Source: Karalla daura (Eukaryota; Chordata; Actinopteri; Chaetodontiformes; Leiognathidae). From it: a stretch of DNA of 64,000 bases. The stretch is from the NCBI GenBank assembly GCA_029224185.1, contig CM055189.1, positions 25,077,070-25,141,069 of the forward strand. The letters run 5' to 3'. Positions 24,026 through 35,500 of the stretch are shown one piece after another. Each line of letters starts with the position of its first letter. The first letter of the stretch is position 1. The notes below the pieces were generated by a model. The model did not search any database, was not told the origin of the DNA, and saw only the letters and a program-made list of their open reading frames with translations. The position numbers were made by a program, and so were the translations under genes.

Positions 24026-24168
24026 TGTCAATGAATCAATACATCCATTGGATTTGTATGGAGAATGCATGGAACTGAAGCACAAACTCTACTTAAAACA
24101 TCATGTGCATGTGGCGTGTATGTATGCGTGTAGGTGTCTGTGTCAGTTTATGTTGGTGTAGACAATAA

Positions 24169-24194
24169 CCCCCCCCCCCCCCCCCCCCCCCCCC
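24169..24194. repeat. Poly(dC) run of 26
   Basis: Uninterrupted homopolymer beginning 4 nt after the sart1 stop codon in transcript orientation, so the sart1 mRNA would carry 26 G residues at the start of its 3' UTR. Confidence 0.95.
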
Positions 24195-24197
24195 AAC

Positions 24198-26555
24198 TTA
24201 TTTGGTGATGGTGTTTGCATTCATACTCTTTCCACTCCCACTAAGCACAATATATGGTGTTTTCTGGGATTTCTGCTTCTCCTGCAGCAGAGCCACCGTG
24301 CCGAGAGGAGTGTCACTGCTGCTCATCTTCTTCAGCAGTGCCTCTTCCTCCAACTTCTTCATCCTCCTCTCCGTCTTCATCTTTCCAGATCCCTTTCCAT
24401 GGAATCGATGGGAGAGCTGCCTGAAGGCTTCTTTGGGGGTGAGTTTCCGGCCGGATTCATCCACGTACTCGATCTTGACGTCAGGCTTGTAGCTCTCTTT
24501 CTCCTTGAAGTCTTGGGTGAAACCTCTGTACTCTTCTCGCCGGCTGTATTTGTCATCGAAGCCCATCTTGTCCTCGATGCAGTAGTTGTCGTTGGGCAGG
24601 GCACCCTTCGGTGCTCTGACACGTGCCACCTTCTGCATCTGAGTGTCCAGCAGACCTTTGTTTTTGCATAGCAGCAGGGCGGCTGCGAGGCCAGAGTTGA
24701 CTATGGGCTCCTCATCCAGGATGGTGGCAGAGGCTGTGGAGAAATCGGGCTGTTTCTGCTCTTCGTCCAGGTTGACTGTGCTCCATCCGACATTCTCATC
24801 CATCTCGGAGTCTGAATCTCCAGCGTCGTCCTTCTCTTCTTCTTGTTCAAAGTCCATGATCTCCTCTTGGTCCTCTCTGTTGCCTGACAGTCCATACGTT
24901 GGAATGTCGCCCAGAGTTCGGCAAAACTCGGACGTGGCGTTGAACACGATGTTGTTCTTCTTGTCGGGGTCGTTTTCGTCGCTGCCTTTGCCAATCAGTT
25001 TAATCTGCTCGGACACCTTCTCCCCGGAGTCTTTCAGAAGCTGCTTTTGCCTCAGCTTCCTCTGTTTCTCCAGTTGTTTCTGCAGCTCCTGCTCTGCCTC
25101 GTCCTCCTCTATGACGGCCGGCTCTGGGAGTACAAAGTCTTCCTCGTCGCTTATGTCCATTTCTGCCGTCCTGATGTCGTCGGACATTTGGGGGATGTTT
25201 GCTGCCGTCTTGCTCTCCCCCTCTTCCTCCTCCTCCTCCTTCTCCACCTTTACTTCGTCGCCGTTTTCGTCCAACTGCCGGCGGCCGCGTCCGCGGGTCC
25301 TGGAGCCGAAATCGGTGCTGCGGGTGTCATCGAGCAGAAGTTCATCTGCAACTGACAGCTTGTCCTTCTTCCTGATCTTCTTCACGCGGCGTTTTGTCTT
25401 TTTGAAGCCCACCATTTCCTGCGGTGTGTAGTACTCGGACGCAATGGTGAGAGCAGGCATTTCCAAGGACTGGGCCTGACTCCGCAGGGCCTCCCTCATA
25501 GCCTGCAGCTCCCGCTCCCGCTCGCCATCGGCAAAACCACCTGTGCTCAACCTGAAACTCTTTTTCTTCTCACCCTCGATTTCCTCGTCGTACTTGGACA
25601 GTACAGAGTGCGACTTGAACGTGACCATGTCGTCCACGCTCTCCTCTTCTTCATAGGGCTTGTAATCTGGCTTCTTCTTTTTCAACTCCACGTTCTTTTC
25701 AGCCTTTTCTTTATCCACCAAGCCCACATTTACGAGCACATCTTCCTCCTCTTCCAGCACGCCTTTGTCTTGCAGGGTCAGGATGACAGTCTGGCCCTCT
25801 GTGAAGGAATCCACTTTGTGTTGTACCTTGAGTCCCTTCAGATCCCGGGAGGAGTAGGCACCCATTCGGCTCTGTGCAAACTCCTCCTCCACCAGGTTGC
25901 TGACACCAAACTCCTCATCCATCTCTTCCAGAAGTTTGGCTCTTTTCTCTGCCATTTCCTTTTCTTTGGCCATCTTCCTGCTTCTCTCGACCCAGGCACT
26001 GGTGTCATCCAGCCAGTCCTCCTCGCCGAGCGTCTTGACTTTTCCGAGTTTCTGGTTCAGGATGCGCTTCTCCTTCAGGGCGGCCAGTTTCTCTCTGATG
26101 TCTTTCTGTTGCTGGACGACAATAGGGTTGATGGTCTCAGCCACCACTGGGTCCTCCTTGGTCCCGAGCTCCTTCTTGTTCTCACTGAGGTCCAGGGGCT
26201 TCAGACCCAGCTTGGCCCTGAGTTTGTTGGTCTCCTCAATGCTCAGGGATGCATCGCCGCTCGCAGACTGCGGACCCACGTCTGCGTTACTGTCATCATA
26301 GCCAGGATCCATTTTCTCCTTCTTGACTCGCGACTCTGCTCCACTCCTCTCACCTTTACCTCGGGCCTCCCGTCCACTCCTCTCTCTGGACCGGGACCGC
26401 TTTCGTTTGTCTTTATCCCGGGTGGCATCCCGGGTGGCATCCCGGTCCGAGGCGTCTCTCTCTCGCTCCTTGTGGCGGTGTTTCTTATGTTCTCGGCGGC
26501 GGTCCTCGGCTTCCTTATCACGGCTCTTCTCCTTGTGTTTCTTGGACGACCCCAT
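24198..26555 (-). CDS. sart1: SART1, U4/U6.U5 tri-snRNP component, single-exon ORF
   Basis: A 785-codon ORF with no intron encodes the full length of SART1 (human about 800 aa; yeast relative Snu66), needed to join the U5 and U4/U6 snRNPs in the spliceosome. It starts MGSSKKHKEKSRDKEAEDRR, followed by an Arg/Lys/Glu/Asp-rich charged N-terminus. Recognisable blocks, in order: SIEETNKLRAKLGLKPL, LLEEMDEEFGVSNLVEEEF, DKGVLEEEEDVLVNV, KKTKRRVKKIRKK, FNATSEFCRTLG, ENIGWSTVNLDE-type text, SRREEYRGFTQDFKEKE. The C-terminus, LSGSGKSMNANTITK, matches human. No stop, frameshift or decayed block is seen, so the gene looks functional. As I recall, human SART1 has about 20 exons, so the lack of introns stands out. 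It diverges from pcm1 and is tandem with osbp. Antisense ORFs of 262 and 328 codons over it are shadows. Confidence 0.97.
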   Translation of the reverse strand: MGSSKKHKEKSRDKEAEDRRREHKKHRHKERERDASDRDATRDATRDKDKRKRSRSRERSGREARGKGERSGAESRVKKEKMDPGYDDSNADVGPQSASGDASLSIEETNKLRAKLGLKPLDLSENKKELGTKEDPVVAETINPIVVQQQKDIREKLAALKEKRILNQKLGKVKTLGEEDWLDDTSAWVERSRKMAKEKEMAEKRAKLLEEMDEEFGVSNLVEEEFAQSRMGAYSSRDLKGLKVQHKVDSFTEGQTVILTLQDKGVLEEEEDVLVNVGLVDKEKAEKNVELKKKKPDYKPYEEEESVDDMVTFKSHSVLSKYDEEIEGEKKKSFRLSTGGFADGERERELQAMREALRSQAQSLEMPALTIASEYYTPQEMVGFKKTKRRVKKIRKKDKLSVADELLLDDTRSTDFGSRTRGRGRRQLDENGDEVKVEKEEEEEEGESKTAANIPQMSDDIRTAEMDISDEEDFVLPEPAVIEEDEAEQELQKQLEKQRKLRQKQLLKDSGEKVSEQIKLIGKGSDENDPDKKNNIVFNATSEFCRTLGDIPTYGLSGNREDQEEIMDFEQEEEKDDAGDSDSEMDENVGWSTVNLDEEQKQPDFSTASATILDEEPIVNSGLAAALLLCKNKGLLDTQMQKVARVRAPKGALPNDNYCIEDKMGFDDKYSRREEYRGFTQDFKEKESYKPDVKIEYVDESGRKLTPKEAFRQLSHRFHGKGSGKMKTERRMKKLEEEALLKKMSSSDTPLGTVALLQEKQKSQKTPYIVLSGSGKSMNANTITK

Positions 26556-26837
26556 TATTTCCTCAGCAGATCACAACAGGGCAGGATAGCGTAGTTAGCG
26601 TTACTTAGCTTGCGGCTAGCGCATTCGGCTCAACTCCGCCTGCGGACGGACCTGCACAGTCAGCGAGGCACCAAAAACGTACGTATCTTCTGATGGTCTG
26701 TTGTAAACTGGTCGCAGGCGAGCAGTGTGTACAAAAAGAAGCAGTATGTTTTCTCCAGTCTCGGGCAAGTGCCAGGGAACGCACTTCGCACGAAAGACAA
26801 AGTATTTCCTGTATTCAGAAGCACCGGGCCAATGGTC

Positions 26838-26857
26838 TAGAGCGCCCCCTGCATGCC
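26838..26857 (-). promoter_or_regulatory. CTCF-like site upstream of sart1
   Basis: The plus strand contains AGCGCCCCCTGCATGCC, close to the reverse complement of the vertebrate CTCF consensus (AGCGCCCCCTGGTGGCC): the ten-base core and the final GCC-type bases match. It lies about 285 bp upstream of the sart1 start codon. Occupancy is inference. Confidence 0.5.
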
Positions 26858-27549
26858 GGGAGTTCTATCCATTTTACACTAAAATCATAGAAAATTAATT
26901 GACCATAATAAACATTGAAATAAACAAAAATAAACACCAACCACGGAGAATAAGTACATAAATAAATGAAATGGAGACAGGTCGATATCAGGTAAATTGA
27001 GCCATCTAGGGCTAGAACCTCCCAGCTCTTTACATTGTAATTGTTGCCCCTTGAAAATACTTGAAAATAACCAATTGATTTGTCTATGTTTGCTGTGATA
27101 GGTGGGACAACAAATCAAGAAGAAGAAGGAGTTAGAGGCGGGTGCCCTGGCAGACAAATCTTACTTTAAAATGATAAGGTTGATAAATAAGATGCACAGC
27201 TGCAAAAACTATGCATAATGCATGTTGTGATGGTCTTCATTTGGTACAATGCTGATTTCTTTTGCCTGGTTAACTCATTGAAAAAAAAACGAAAACATTT
27301 TTCATTGCAGCTGAACTGAGCCACCTTCAGAGTTAGGTTTTAGCAGATAGTTTAATGGTTAATCTTTTTAAAGTACATCGGTATATGAATGTCAGTGTTA
27401 AGTAATAATTACATGCCTTTTCAAAGTTCCTCTGTCTTTTATATTTTTCCACCGTGTATTTTTTATTCGCTTTTTGTGTTCATGTATAATGGATAATGAA
27501 CTATATGTGTGCACACACACACACATGCAGACATGCATGCAGACTCATG

Positions 27550-27620
<71 letters not shown>
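27550..27620. repeat. (CA)n microsatellite
   Basis: About 35 uninterrupted CA units in the sart1/pcm1 interval. A shorter CA run lies at about 27677-27696. Confidence 0.95.
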
Positions 27621-27622
<2 letters not shown>

Positions 27623-28106
27623 TCCAAACTGGCTAATTCATCCCAATATTTCATATTTTTAATGTATCTAATGTAGGCACACACACACACACACAGACCT
27701 TTCAAGTTGGCTAATTCAGACAGATATTTTATTGAATTGAATGTCATAAATTGCTTTTCCTTAGTTTCCTGAACGCTTAACCAGAGTGGCTAATTTTCTC
27801 TGCTGTCACCCTGATAATAAAATAAAAAATGAAACGGGTTAATGCATCATGTTTATATTCCTTTTATGGGTCCATGAATGCTTCTTCATATGCTGCAAGG
27901 AGAGCTCGTGCATGGTTTTTGTCCATCAATTTCAAAGCACTGAGGTGATTTTCCATGACAGTCTTCTGAAAACATAGAAGAGTGGTTTTGTTGTCCTCCA
28001 TTTGGATGTGCGGATGAAGAATTCTGTCAAGATACTCAGGTTGTTTACAACCAAATCACACTTGGTTTTTGCAGCGCCTCCCTACAGGCACATAAGCTGT
28101 AATGTG

Positions 28107-28125
28107 CCGCGCCCCCTGCAGGCCA
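28107..28125 (-). promoter_or_regulatory. CTCF-like site upstream of pcm1
   Basis: The plus strand reads CCGCGCCCCCTGCAGGCCA, matching the reverse-complement CTCF consensus in the GCGCCCCCTG core and in the GGCCA tail. It has the same orientation as the site at 26838. A weaker look-alike is at 28072-28090. This is about 200 bp left of the presumed pcm1 first exon end. Confidence 0.5.
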
Positions 28126-29546
28126 GGAGGCTTTATAACACTATCGGGCCACAGCCATATCCAGGAGTTGCTGCATTCTGGGACAGATAAGATACCGACG
28201 TTATTATTATTAAGGAAATGCTTTCTATCCGATTCCGAGAGGATTCGTGAAGTCTTGGCAGCTACCTAACGAAGCACGGGACACCGACGTCTCCTGTACG
28301 TCCACTCTGAATGGTAATTGTCCATCTTCTTTATGTCCAACTGCAAGCTAACTTAGCAACGACAGACCTCAACGACGCGATTCAAAGACTGTATTTCACT
28401 CCAACGTTACCAGGTTTTAGTTGTTAGCTGATACTATCACGCGCCATTCCCGGTGGTTTCCGAGGCCGACCCTGTTTACACAAATGCCCCGAGTTGTCGA
28501 GGTGAAGTTTAGCTTGGCTAACTGACGTCAAGGCGAACCGGGACGAGTGTTTGTTTCAACTTTCATCACTGAAAGTTAGCTCCGTGGCGGAACAGCTGCT
28601 AATGTTAGCCGAGCCCACGCAGTCACAGTGGCAACTCTGGGTGACTGGGCAAGGTTTGTGGTGAAATGCAGCATATGCTTTGTGGCGCTGGATCGATGAT
28701 TGATGGAAGCCGTGTGAGGCGAGAGAGGGGGGGTGGTGGGGGGGGGGGGGGGGGCGGCTAGCTGGGCAGGTGCTCGGGGTTACTGCGTGTTGCCATGGCG
28801 ATGGTTGTTGGACGGAACCGAGACAGAGTGGAGATCCAGCGCGTCGTTCTCAAACTGACGAGGGAAACGAGGCTGAAAGTGAGCAGCAGTCGTGCTGGCC
28901 GCCGTTTTCGACGGACAGAAACTTTATTGAACCATCTGATCCCTTCGAAAAAAAATGTATTGCAACCACTACACGTTTAGTGGTTTGAGACCAGTGACTG
29001 AATCGACCAGTTACCGATCTCAGACCACAAAAAGAAAACGAACAAGGCTTTGACTTGTGTAACAAACGTGAAGAAATTCATTGTCCGTTGACGGTCGACA
29101 TCCAGGGTGAAGAGGGCGGCAATATTTTACCCAACGCATTCCAATGCATAGTTGCGTTTACTGAAACATTCAGGGATATAGAGGGATGGGTGCGAACTTT
29201 ATTGATCTCTTAGGGATTTCTGGAAATTCAGCTTTCAGGTTACGCCATCTAAAGTTGCAGTGAAAACCCCCCCCACTTTTTACAAAGCAGTAGGACTAAA
29301 TATCCAGGTGGGATGGCAAAGTATCATTGGAGGAGTGCATGAAATGAAATGGATAGGATCTGCGTGTGTCGGTGCGAAAAAAGCTGCAGACGAGGAGGAA
29401 ATGTGAGAGCGGGGCGTGCAAACAAAGTGAAGACTGTTGGCCGTTCTCCGGCGATGTGTTGAAGTGAACTCCGAGGACTCGCGAGTCTCTGTGTCCTGTG
29501 ACCGCATTTTGTTGTGAATGCCAGCAGGTAGCCGTTGGTGGGCGAC

Positions 29547-32500
29547 ATGGCAACTGGAGGCACTCCGTTCGACGACAGCGCGGAGGAGCTGCACAACTGG
29601 ACTGTGACCAACGGCAGCCTGGAAGACCGGCTCAATAATATGGTGAGGGCTGCGCACCACGGCCCTCCCTGGCCGCAATTTGATATCCGCGTCGTGCGAG
29701 GTACCCAGAGAACGCGCTCACAATGGTCCCCGCTGTTCACCAGGACTGGGGTGTGCAGCAGAAGAAAGCCAACCGGTCCTCAGAGAAGAACAAGAAGAAG
29801 CTCTCCGCGGCCGTGGTGGAGAGCAGGCTGACCAACGACATCTCTCCGGAGTCCACCCCCGGGGCTGGTCGCAGGAGAGCGCGCACGCCGCACTCTTTGC
29901 CCCACATCAAGTACACCACCCAGATGTCTGTCCCTGACCAGGCTGAGCTGGAGAGGCTGCGGCAGAGAATCAACTTCACCGATTTGGATGAGGTAAACGG
30001 TTGCCGCACTCTGGGTCTGGGCTGCTCTTTAGTCGGGTAATAAACAGAAAGGTTTTCTGCCATCCCTGCAATGTTTTGTATTTCATGTGTTAAGCACAGT
30101 GTCAACAAGTTGTCCTTCGCTGATAAATTAGCGGCGGTTTGCTGTAATGTTTTGGTGGGAAGCAGTTTGATGAGAATATTTTTGATAGTCTGAGTTGTTC
30201 AGCTGACCTTGCTCCGGGGACGATGGAATGACAAAACACGGGTGAAACTGTGCGAGGTATTTAGATGCTGTTTGCGTAGTTGAATAGTTTGCAATGGAAA
30301 AGAACGTTCAGTCACAAGAACATTCTTTTTGCTGGATCGGTTTGAAACTCAGCGGAGGCAAATTGAGACCCCGAACCCCGGCGTTGTTTTCAATCTGAAA
30401 AAGTCAATAATCAGTGATTGGTCTGGCGCGTTTCCTCCTCTCTTTCACAGAGGAGCATTGGCAGTGACTCCCAAGGTCGCGTCACCGCCGCCAACAACCA
30501 GCGGCAGTTTGCTGGGGAGAACAAGAAGCCCTACAACTTCCTACCTCTGCATGTCAACACTAACAAAAGCAAGGAGCTTCTCCCGCCCTCCTCGTCCGCC
30601 CCGGCCACCCCGGCCATCGCCAAGGAAACGAAGAAGCAGAGCCCGGGCCTCAGGGAAACGTTAACCCCTCTGGTTCCCGCCAAGGATACTCCGAGGCCCA
30701 GCCCTGCGGGCGCCGAGAGGAGCTCCCTGCTACGCAGAGACTACGGGAGGGGAGAACCAAGGATAGACAGCAGCCAGGTGAGCTTTCCACTTTGTCCTCA
30801 CAGACCTTTTCTCGCCGGGCTCTCAAGTAAGTTGCCTTCCGCCGCGTATGCAGGCTGTGCTCCGGACTGCTCTGCGAGAGTAGACAGAACTAGGATGAAA
30901 GTGAGAGAGAGCCGGTGCAGCTGAAACGAGCCTATTTAGGGCACTTTCTAAATATGCCACCCTCGGTGCCCAGTGAATATGCTGCCCCACCCCCTATCTG
31001 CCCTTGTTTCGCCCAGTCTGAGCCGACTCGCAGACGCTCGTTCACCCTTTCTCCTCTCTTCCTCCATCTACCCGCCACGTACTCTCTGGACCCGTCTCAG
31101 GTGGTGAGCAAGCTGTTCCAGATCCGCGAGTACATCAGCAAGGCCAGCTCCATGCGGGATGACCTGGTGGAGAAGAACGATGTTCCGGCCAACGTGGAGC
31201 GGTTCTCGCACCTCATCGACCACCTTAAGGAGCAGGAGAAGTCCTACTTGCGCTTCCTGCAGAAGATGCTGGTCAGTCTGTCACTCGGTCCTTCGTTTTT
31301 ATTCATCGAGGAACGAACGGAGGTCTTTGCGTTCTCATACTTCCTCTTAAACGTGGTGCTTTTCTTTGCATGAATCTTCTTTTCCAGTTCCCTTTTTGGT
31401 CGGATTCTGTTGGTGTCTGCTCGTATTGGGTGTAATGAGAAAAACGAGGCCATCCAGTGGCGTGTTATGAAGCCCAGCAGCACGCTGGCTCCCCTGCTGC
31501 CTCCCTGCGGCCTGCTCGCCTTTTGTCGCTCCTTTTCCTGCTATATTCGCATCGATCCCCGTGGACTGAGGGCTTATTTTAGCCTAATTATTAGCTCCTG
31601 TTGAGTCTGAACCGAGAGCAGATTGGACGTATCGGGCAACGCTTGGTTGACTTTGGCGAGGGAGGGGTGAGGTCGCGGCGGCGCGTGGTGAAACAAAGCG
31701 CGCGTTTTGTTTGTTCGAGTTTGACAGATGCACAAACGTGCAATGCTGATTGACGTCAACAGGTGGTGCCAGAGACCCAGCTTGTGTCATATTGCTGTTC
31801 CATGCTTTGTGTGTGCTATCAGTATCAGTACAAGGGGTTGTGTGATTGACCTGATCCTTGGTCTCCATGTCTTTTGCACCACTTTCAACCATTTAAAACA
31901 ATACTATGTGGGTTGTTTTTCGCAAGGACAGCGTCCCTCCCTGTCCGGCTTTGTTTTGGTGACTAGCTGCTGTCTCCCGTAGACGCGGGCCAATGAGGAG
32001 GACGACGTGGGGACCCTGGACTCTGCCGTGGGCTCGGGCTCCCTGGCAGAAAGCACCACGGTGAAAGTAGAGGTGCGATCTTCAGACGCCTGCAATGCAA
32101 CGGTGCGCTCCACTGCTCCTTTCTCTCCCTATGCCGGTCCTGTCTGTTCTCCGACGCTAGCGCTGTGGCCGCGTCCGCCGTTCGTAACGCTCTGCGCGTG
32201 CCACTTTGACAGGGGGGGAGGTCGGATTCGGTGCGGGCCGATCAGAAGGAAGAGCTGGAGAATCTGCGCAAGCAACACGAGCTGCTGAAGAGGATGCTGG
32301 AGCAGCAGGAGCAGCTCCGGGCCCTGCAGGGCCGCCAGGAGGCCCTGATGGCCATGCAGGACAGTGCAGAGCAGGCGCTGGCTGTGATAGAGGACACTGG
32401 TGAGATGCAGCTTTGGCTTGAAGGAGAGACCAGTCCTCGCTCGGGGTGTTCCATAGCATGCTTTAGTTTCCTTGTTGACAGAGATGTATCCCCCGCTATT

Positions 32501-35500
32501 CAAATATACATGTAAATCTGTACATTTTCTGATCCTGTCGCTTGTAGTCATGTTCACTGATTTGCACAGTTTCCGATTTTAATACTTCTGACTTGTCGTC
32601 TGTTGTCGTTAGTTGTCACAGAAACTACAGGCAGCATTTCAGGTGTGAGTATCACATCGGAGCTCAATGACGAGTTGAACGATCTGATCCAGCGGTTCCA
32701 CAACCAGCTTCATGATTCTCAGGTACGCACTGGAACGTCCTTCAGTAAAAACGTAGCTGAACGCTGAGTGACGTCGATCGAAGAGTTTGTCTTTTTCACC
32801 AGCCAGACGATTGACTCCCCTTTCCCATTCTCGACACCGCGTAGACTAAAGCCGTGCCAGACAACCGTCGGCAGGCAGAGAGCCTGTCTCTCTCCAGGGA
32901 GGTGTGCTGGTCCAGGTCCCCCCAGGCTGTCGGTCCCCCACAGCACAGGCCCCTCCTCCACTCTGCGTCCGGCCCCCACACTGGCCTGGACACCGGGGCC
33001 ACAGCTGCCAGTGCCAAGCTCACCAAGCTCCAAGAGCTCCAAGACAAAAAGCAAACCATGGACAAGATCCTGCAGGAGCTGCATTCACTCCGGGACCAGA
33101 CGCTCAACAACAACTCATGTAAGCGGTTTCGCCTTGCATTCGGGCGTTGCGTGTCCTGCCTTCGGTGAAACGCAATTGTGCGCGTGGCTGATTCCAGGTC
33201 GCGGCCTGCCCACGCAGTGCGCTGTGAGCATGGGTGGAGCCTCCGATTGTCCATCCGCCCTCTGCTCCAACGCGGCCTCGGCTTCCACCGCCTTTCATCC
33301 CTCGCTGGAGGACGGCTCCAATTCCACGGACAAACTCAGGTGCGGGCCCACACGCGGATCAGATGTCAGCAGGTGGCCTGGGGGGAGGGGCTGGGGGATG
33401 CTTGTAGTGAAAGAACTAAGTTTCAGCCTTTACGGAGGTGCTGTTGAGCCAGTCGAATGAACCCTCCACAGGCGAGGCTTTTCTGTTCTGGATCACTCTC
33501 TGAACTTCGGCGGCCACACCTGCGAGGGCATCGTCCTCAGGTGTCACATTTCAATTATTAAGCCCGGGGATGCTTTTTGCGCTCCAGTCACGCAGTCGTC
33601 CTTTCCTCCACGCCTCGCAGGAAGCTCAAGGAGGTGCACAAGCGCCTGAACGAGCTGCGCGAGCTGGTCCAGTACTACGAGCAGACGTCCGACATGATGG
33701 TGGACGCCGTCAACGAGAACGTGAAGGAGGACGACGACGAGGAGGACGAGGAAGAGGACGAAGAGGAGGAGGAGGAGGAGGAGGAAGACGAGACGGAGGA
33801 TGGCTCCATGTTCGAGGCCATGTTCGACTCTGAGCAGGAGAACCGCCGTCCTTTCACCAACATCAGGTGTGCTGCCGCCGCAAATGTCCCCCTGGTCAAG
33901 GGGGGGGTGGGGGGGGTCGAGGATGGGGATGCGAGCGTAACCGCCACTCCTTTGTCTGCGCTGCAGGAACCCGCAGTGCCGCGGCAACTGGGCGGACCTG
34001 AACAGCCTGAGCAACGCACGCAGTGTGAGGAGCGCCGCCGCCGCCGCCAACAACCGCGACGGCCGGCTGAACACCGAGTGCGAGATCAACAACCGGTCGG
34101 CGGCCAACCTCCGCAGCTTCAACTTCTCTGCTGCCATAGGTAGTCGCACACGCATGTTCACGCACGCACGCAGGAACACCAGGGGGAAACAACGTCATTC
34201 ACGACGCCTCGCCTGTCGTTCAGAGTGCCAGTTCAACAGGGACACCCCCTACAACCGGGAGAAGCGGGACGACGGGGACGAGGGCGGCCTGGACAACGGT
34301 GAAGGGGCTGTGGCCGTGGCCGCGGACAGCGAGCCGTCGGGGTCCAGCCGCGGGAGCAGCCTGGGCAACGACGGCAGTTTCGTCCAGAAGGTCCACCGGC
34401 AGACGGCCAAGCAGAAGTTCCGCCAGCTGCAGGAGCTGGTGGCCATGGTCCAGGTGAGGCACGGTCCGGAACGGAGAGACCCGGGGAGACCCCGACCAGC
34501 ATGGCCCGGCCGCTGTGCTGTCGACCTCTTTGCCGGACCAGTCGGTGGACTGTGTGGCTTCTGTGTTTCTGTCTGTATCCAGAGCGATGACACGGATGGC
34601 ACAACGGCTAATGAGGACGAGGTTTTACACCAGCAGCCAAACAACACCAGAGCCGCCGTCGCTGCAACGATGGGGGCCGGATCGAAACAAAACCCCGGGG
34701 AGCTCAGTCTCTCCAGCAAGGCCAGGTACCCTTCTCCTGAAGTGTCTCGAGAGTCTTGTTGCCCCCCCCCCCCCAGACATTCCTTTTTTTTGTCGAGAGC
34801 CGACCTGGATTCATTTTGCATGGACACTATTCAGGGAGAAGCTGTACGAGGAGAAGTTGCGTCAACAGAAGCAGGAGTTGAAGCAGCTGCACGAGGAGCG
34901 CCAGAGGCTCATTGAAATCCAAGGCAAGATCCAGGACCTGCAGTGGGCTTGCCCCGACCTCCAGGTATCGGGTCCCCGTCACTTCAGTCATGCACTGAAA
35001 ACCAAGTCTGGGCTTGCGTATAGAGGCAATAACAAGATGGCAGTAAGAGGAGCAGCCCAGTTGAGTGTCCGCTGTTTGTGGTCTCCCCCCCCAGTCATCC
35101 GTGTCCAGCACAGTGAGTCAGCAGGGCTTGCTGAGGAAGGCTCCGGCTGCCATGTCCACCCCGGTCTCGGTCCAGCCTTCCTCCACCTCAGGGCCCAAAA
35201 CCAACTCGTCCGTGCTCAAACCTACGGCCCCAGAAGCAGCCACGTCCTCAGTCACCGACTGCGAGGTAACGGCCTCGGATCGGCTGCCACTCATCATCAA
35301 ATGCCACAAGCAGCATTTGTCTCTTTTCTCAGAATAGCCTCAATTAGAAATCCAAACGTAGGTGACAGCAGCAAACCTTCACTGAATGTCGCTCGTGTGT
35401 TGGTCTTGCACCCTGCGCTGCCTGAGACGGCCCTCTGACCGCTGCTCTCTGTTCTTGCCGGTCTCGGCCAGCAGCTTTGGTCAGAGATGCGGCGGCACCA

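Larger units (their letters stand above)
22911..24197. other. Intergenic: osbp promoter and sart1 3' region
   Basis: The left part is GC-rich and promoter-like; beyond about 23.2 kb the sequence becomes AT-rich. A run of 26 C residues lies at 24169-24194, immediately past the sart1 stop codon. A short pyrimidine (CT) run is at about 23080-23102. No gene is seen. Confidence 0.5.
26556..29546. other. Divergent interval between sart1 and pcm1
   Basis: This holds the sart1 promoter (about 26.6-26.8 kb) and the pcm1 promoter with a probable non-coding first exon ending near 28315 (GAATG followed by GTAATTG). A 17-base G run lies at 28738-28754 in the presumed first pcm1 intron. Two CTCF-like motifs flank the middle of the interval. 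A long CA run is at 27550-27620. The 61-72-codon ORFs near 28.8 kb are not recognised as protein. Confidence 0.55.

Noticed and set aside
24643..26594. Plus-strand ORFs of 262 and 328 codons
   Set aside because: They lie antisense to the certain sart1 ORF. Their Ser- and Leu-rich text is what the complement of Glu/Lys-rich codons gives; no domain is recognised.
27463..27747. Cys/Val- or His/Thr-rich ORFs over CA/GT repeats (also near 37.6, 44.3 and 63.4 kb)
   Set aside because: They are translations of microsatellites, not genes.
28770..29065. Short ORFs of about 60-72 codons upstream of pcm1
   Set aside because: No recognised protein; they lie in the presumed first intron of pcm1 and lack splice or homology support.
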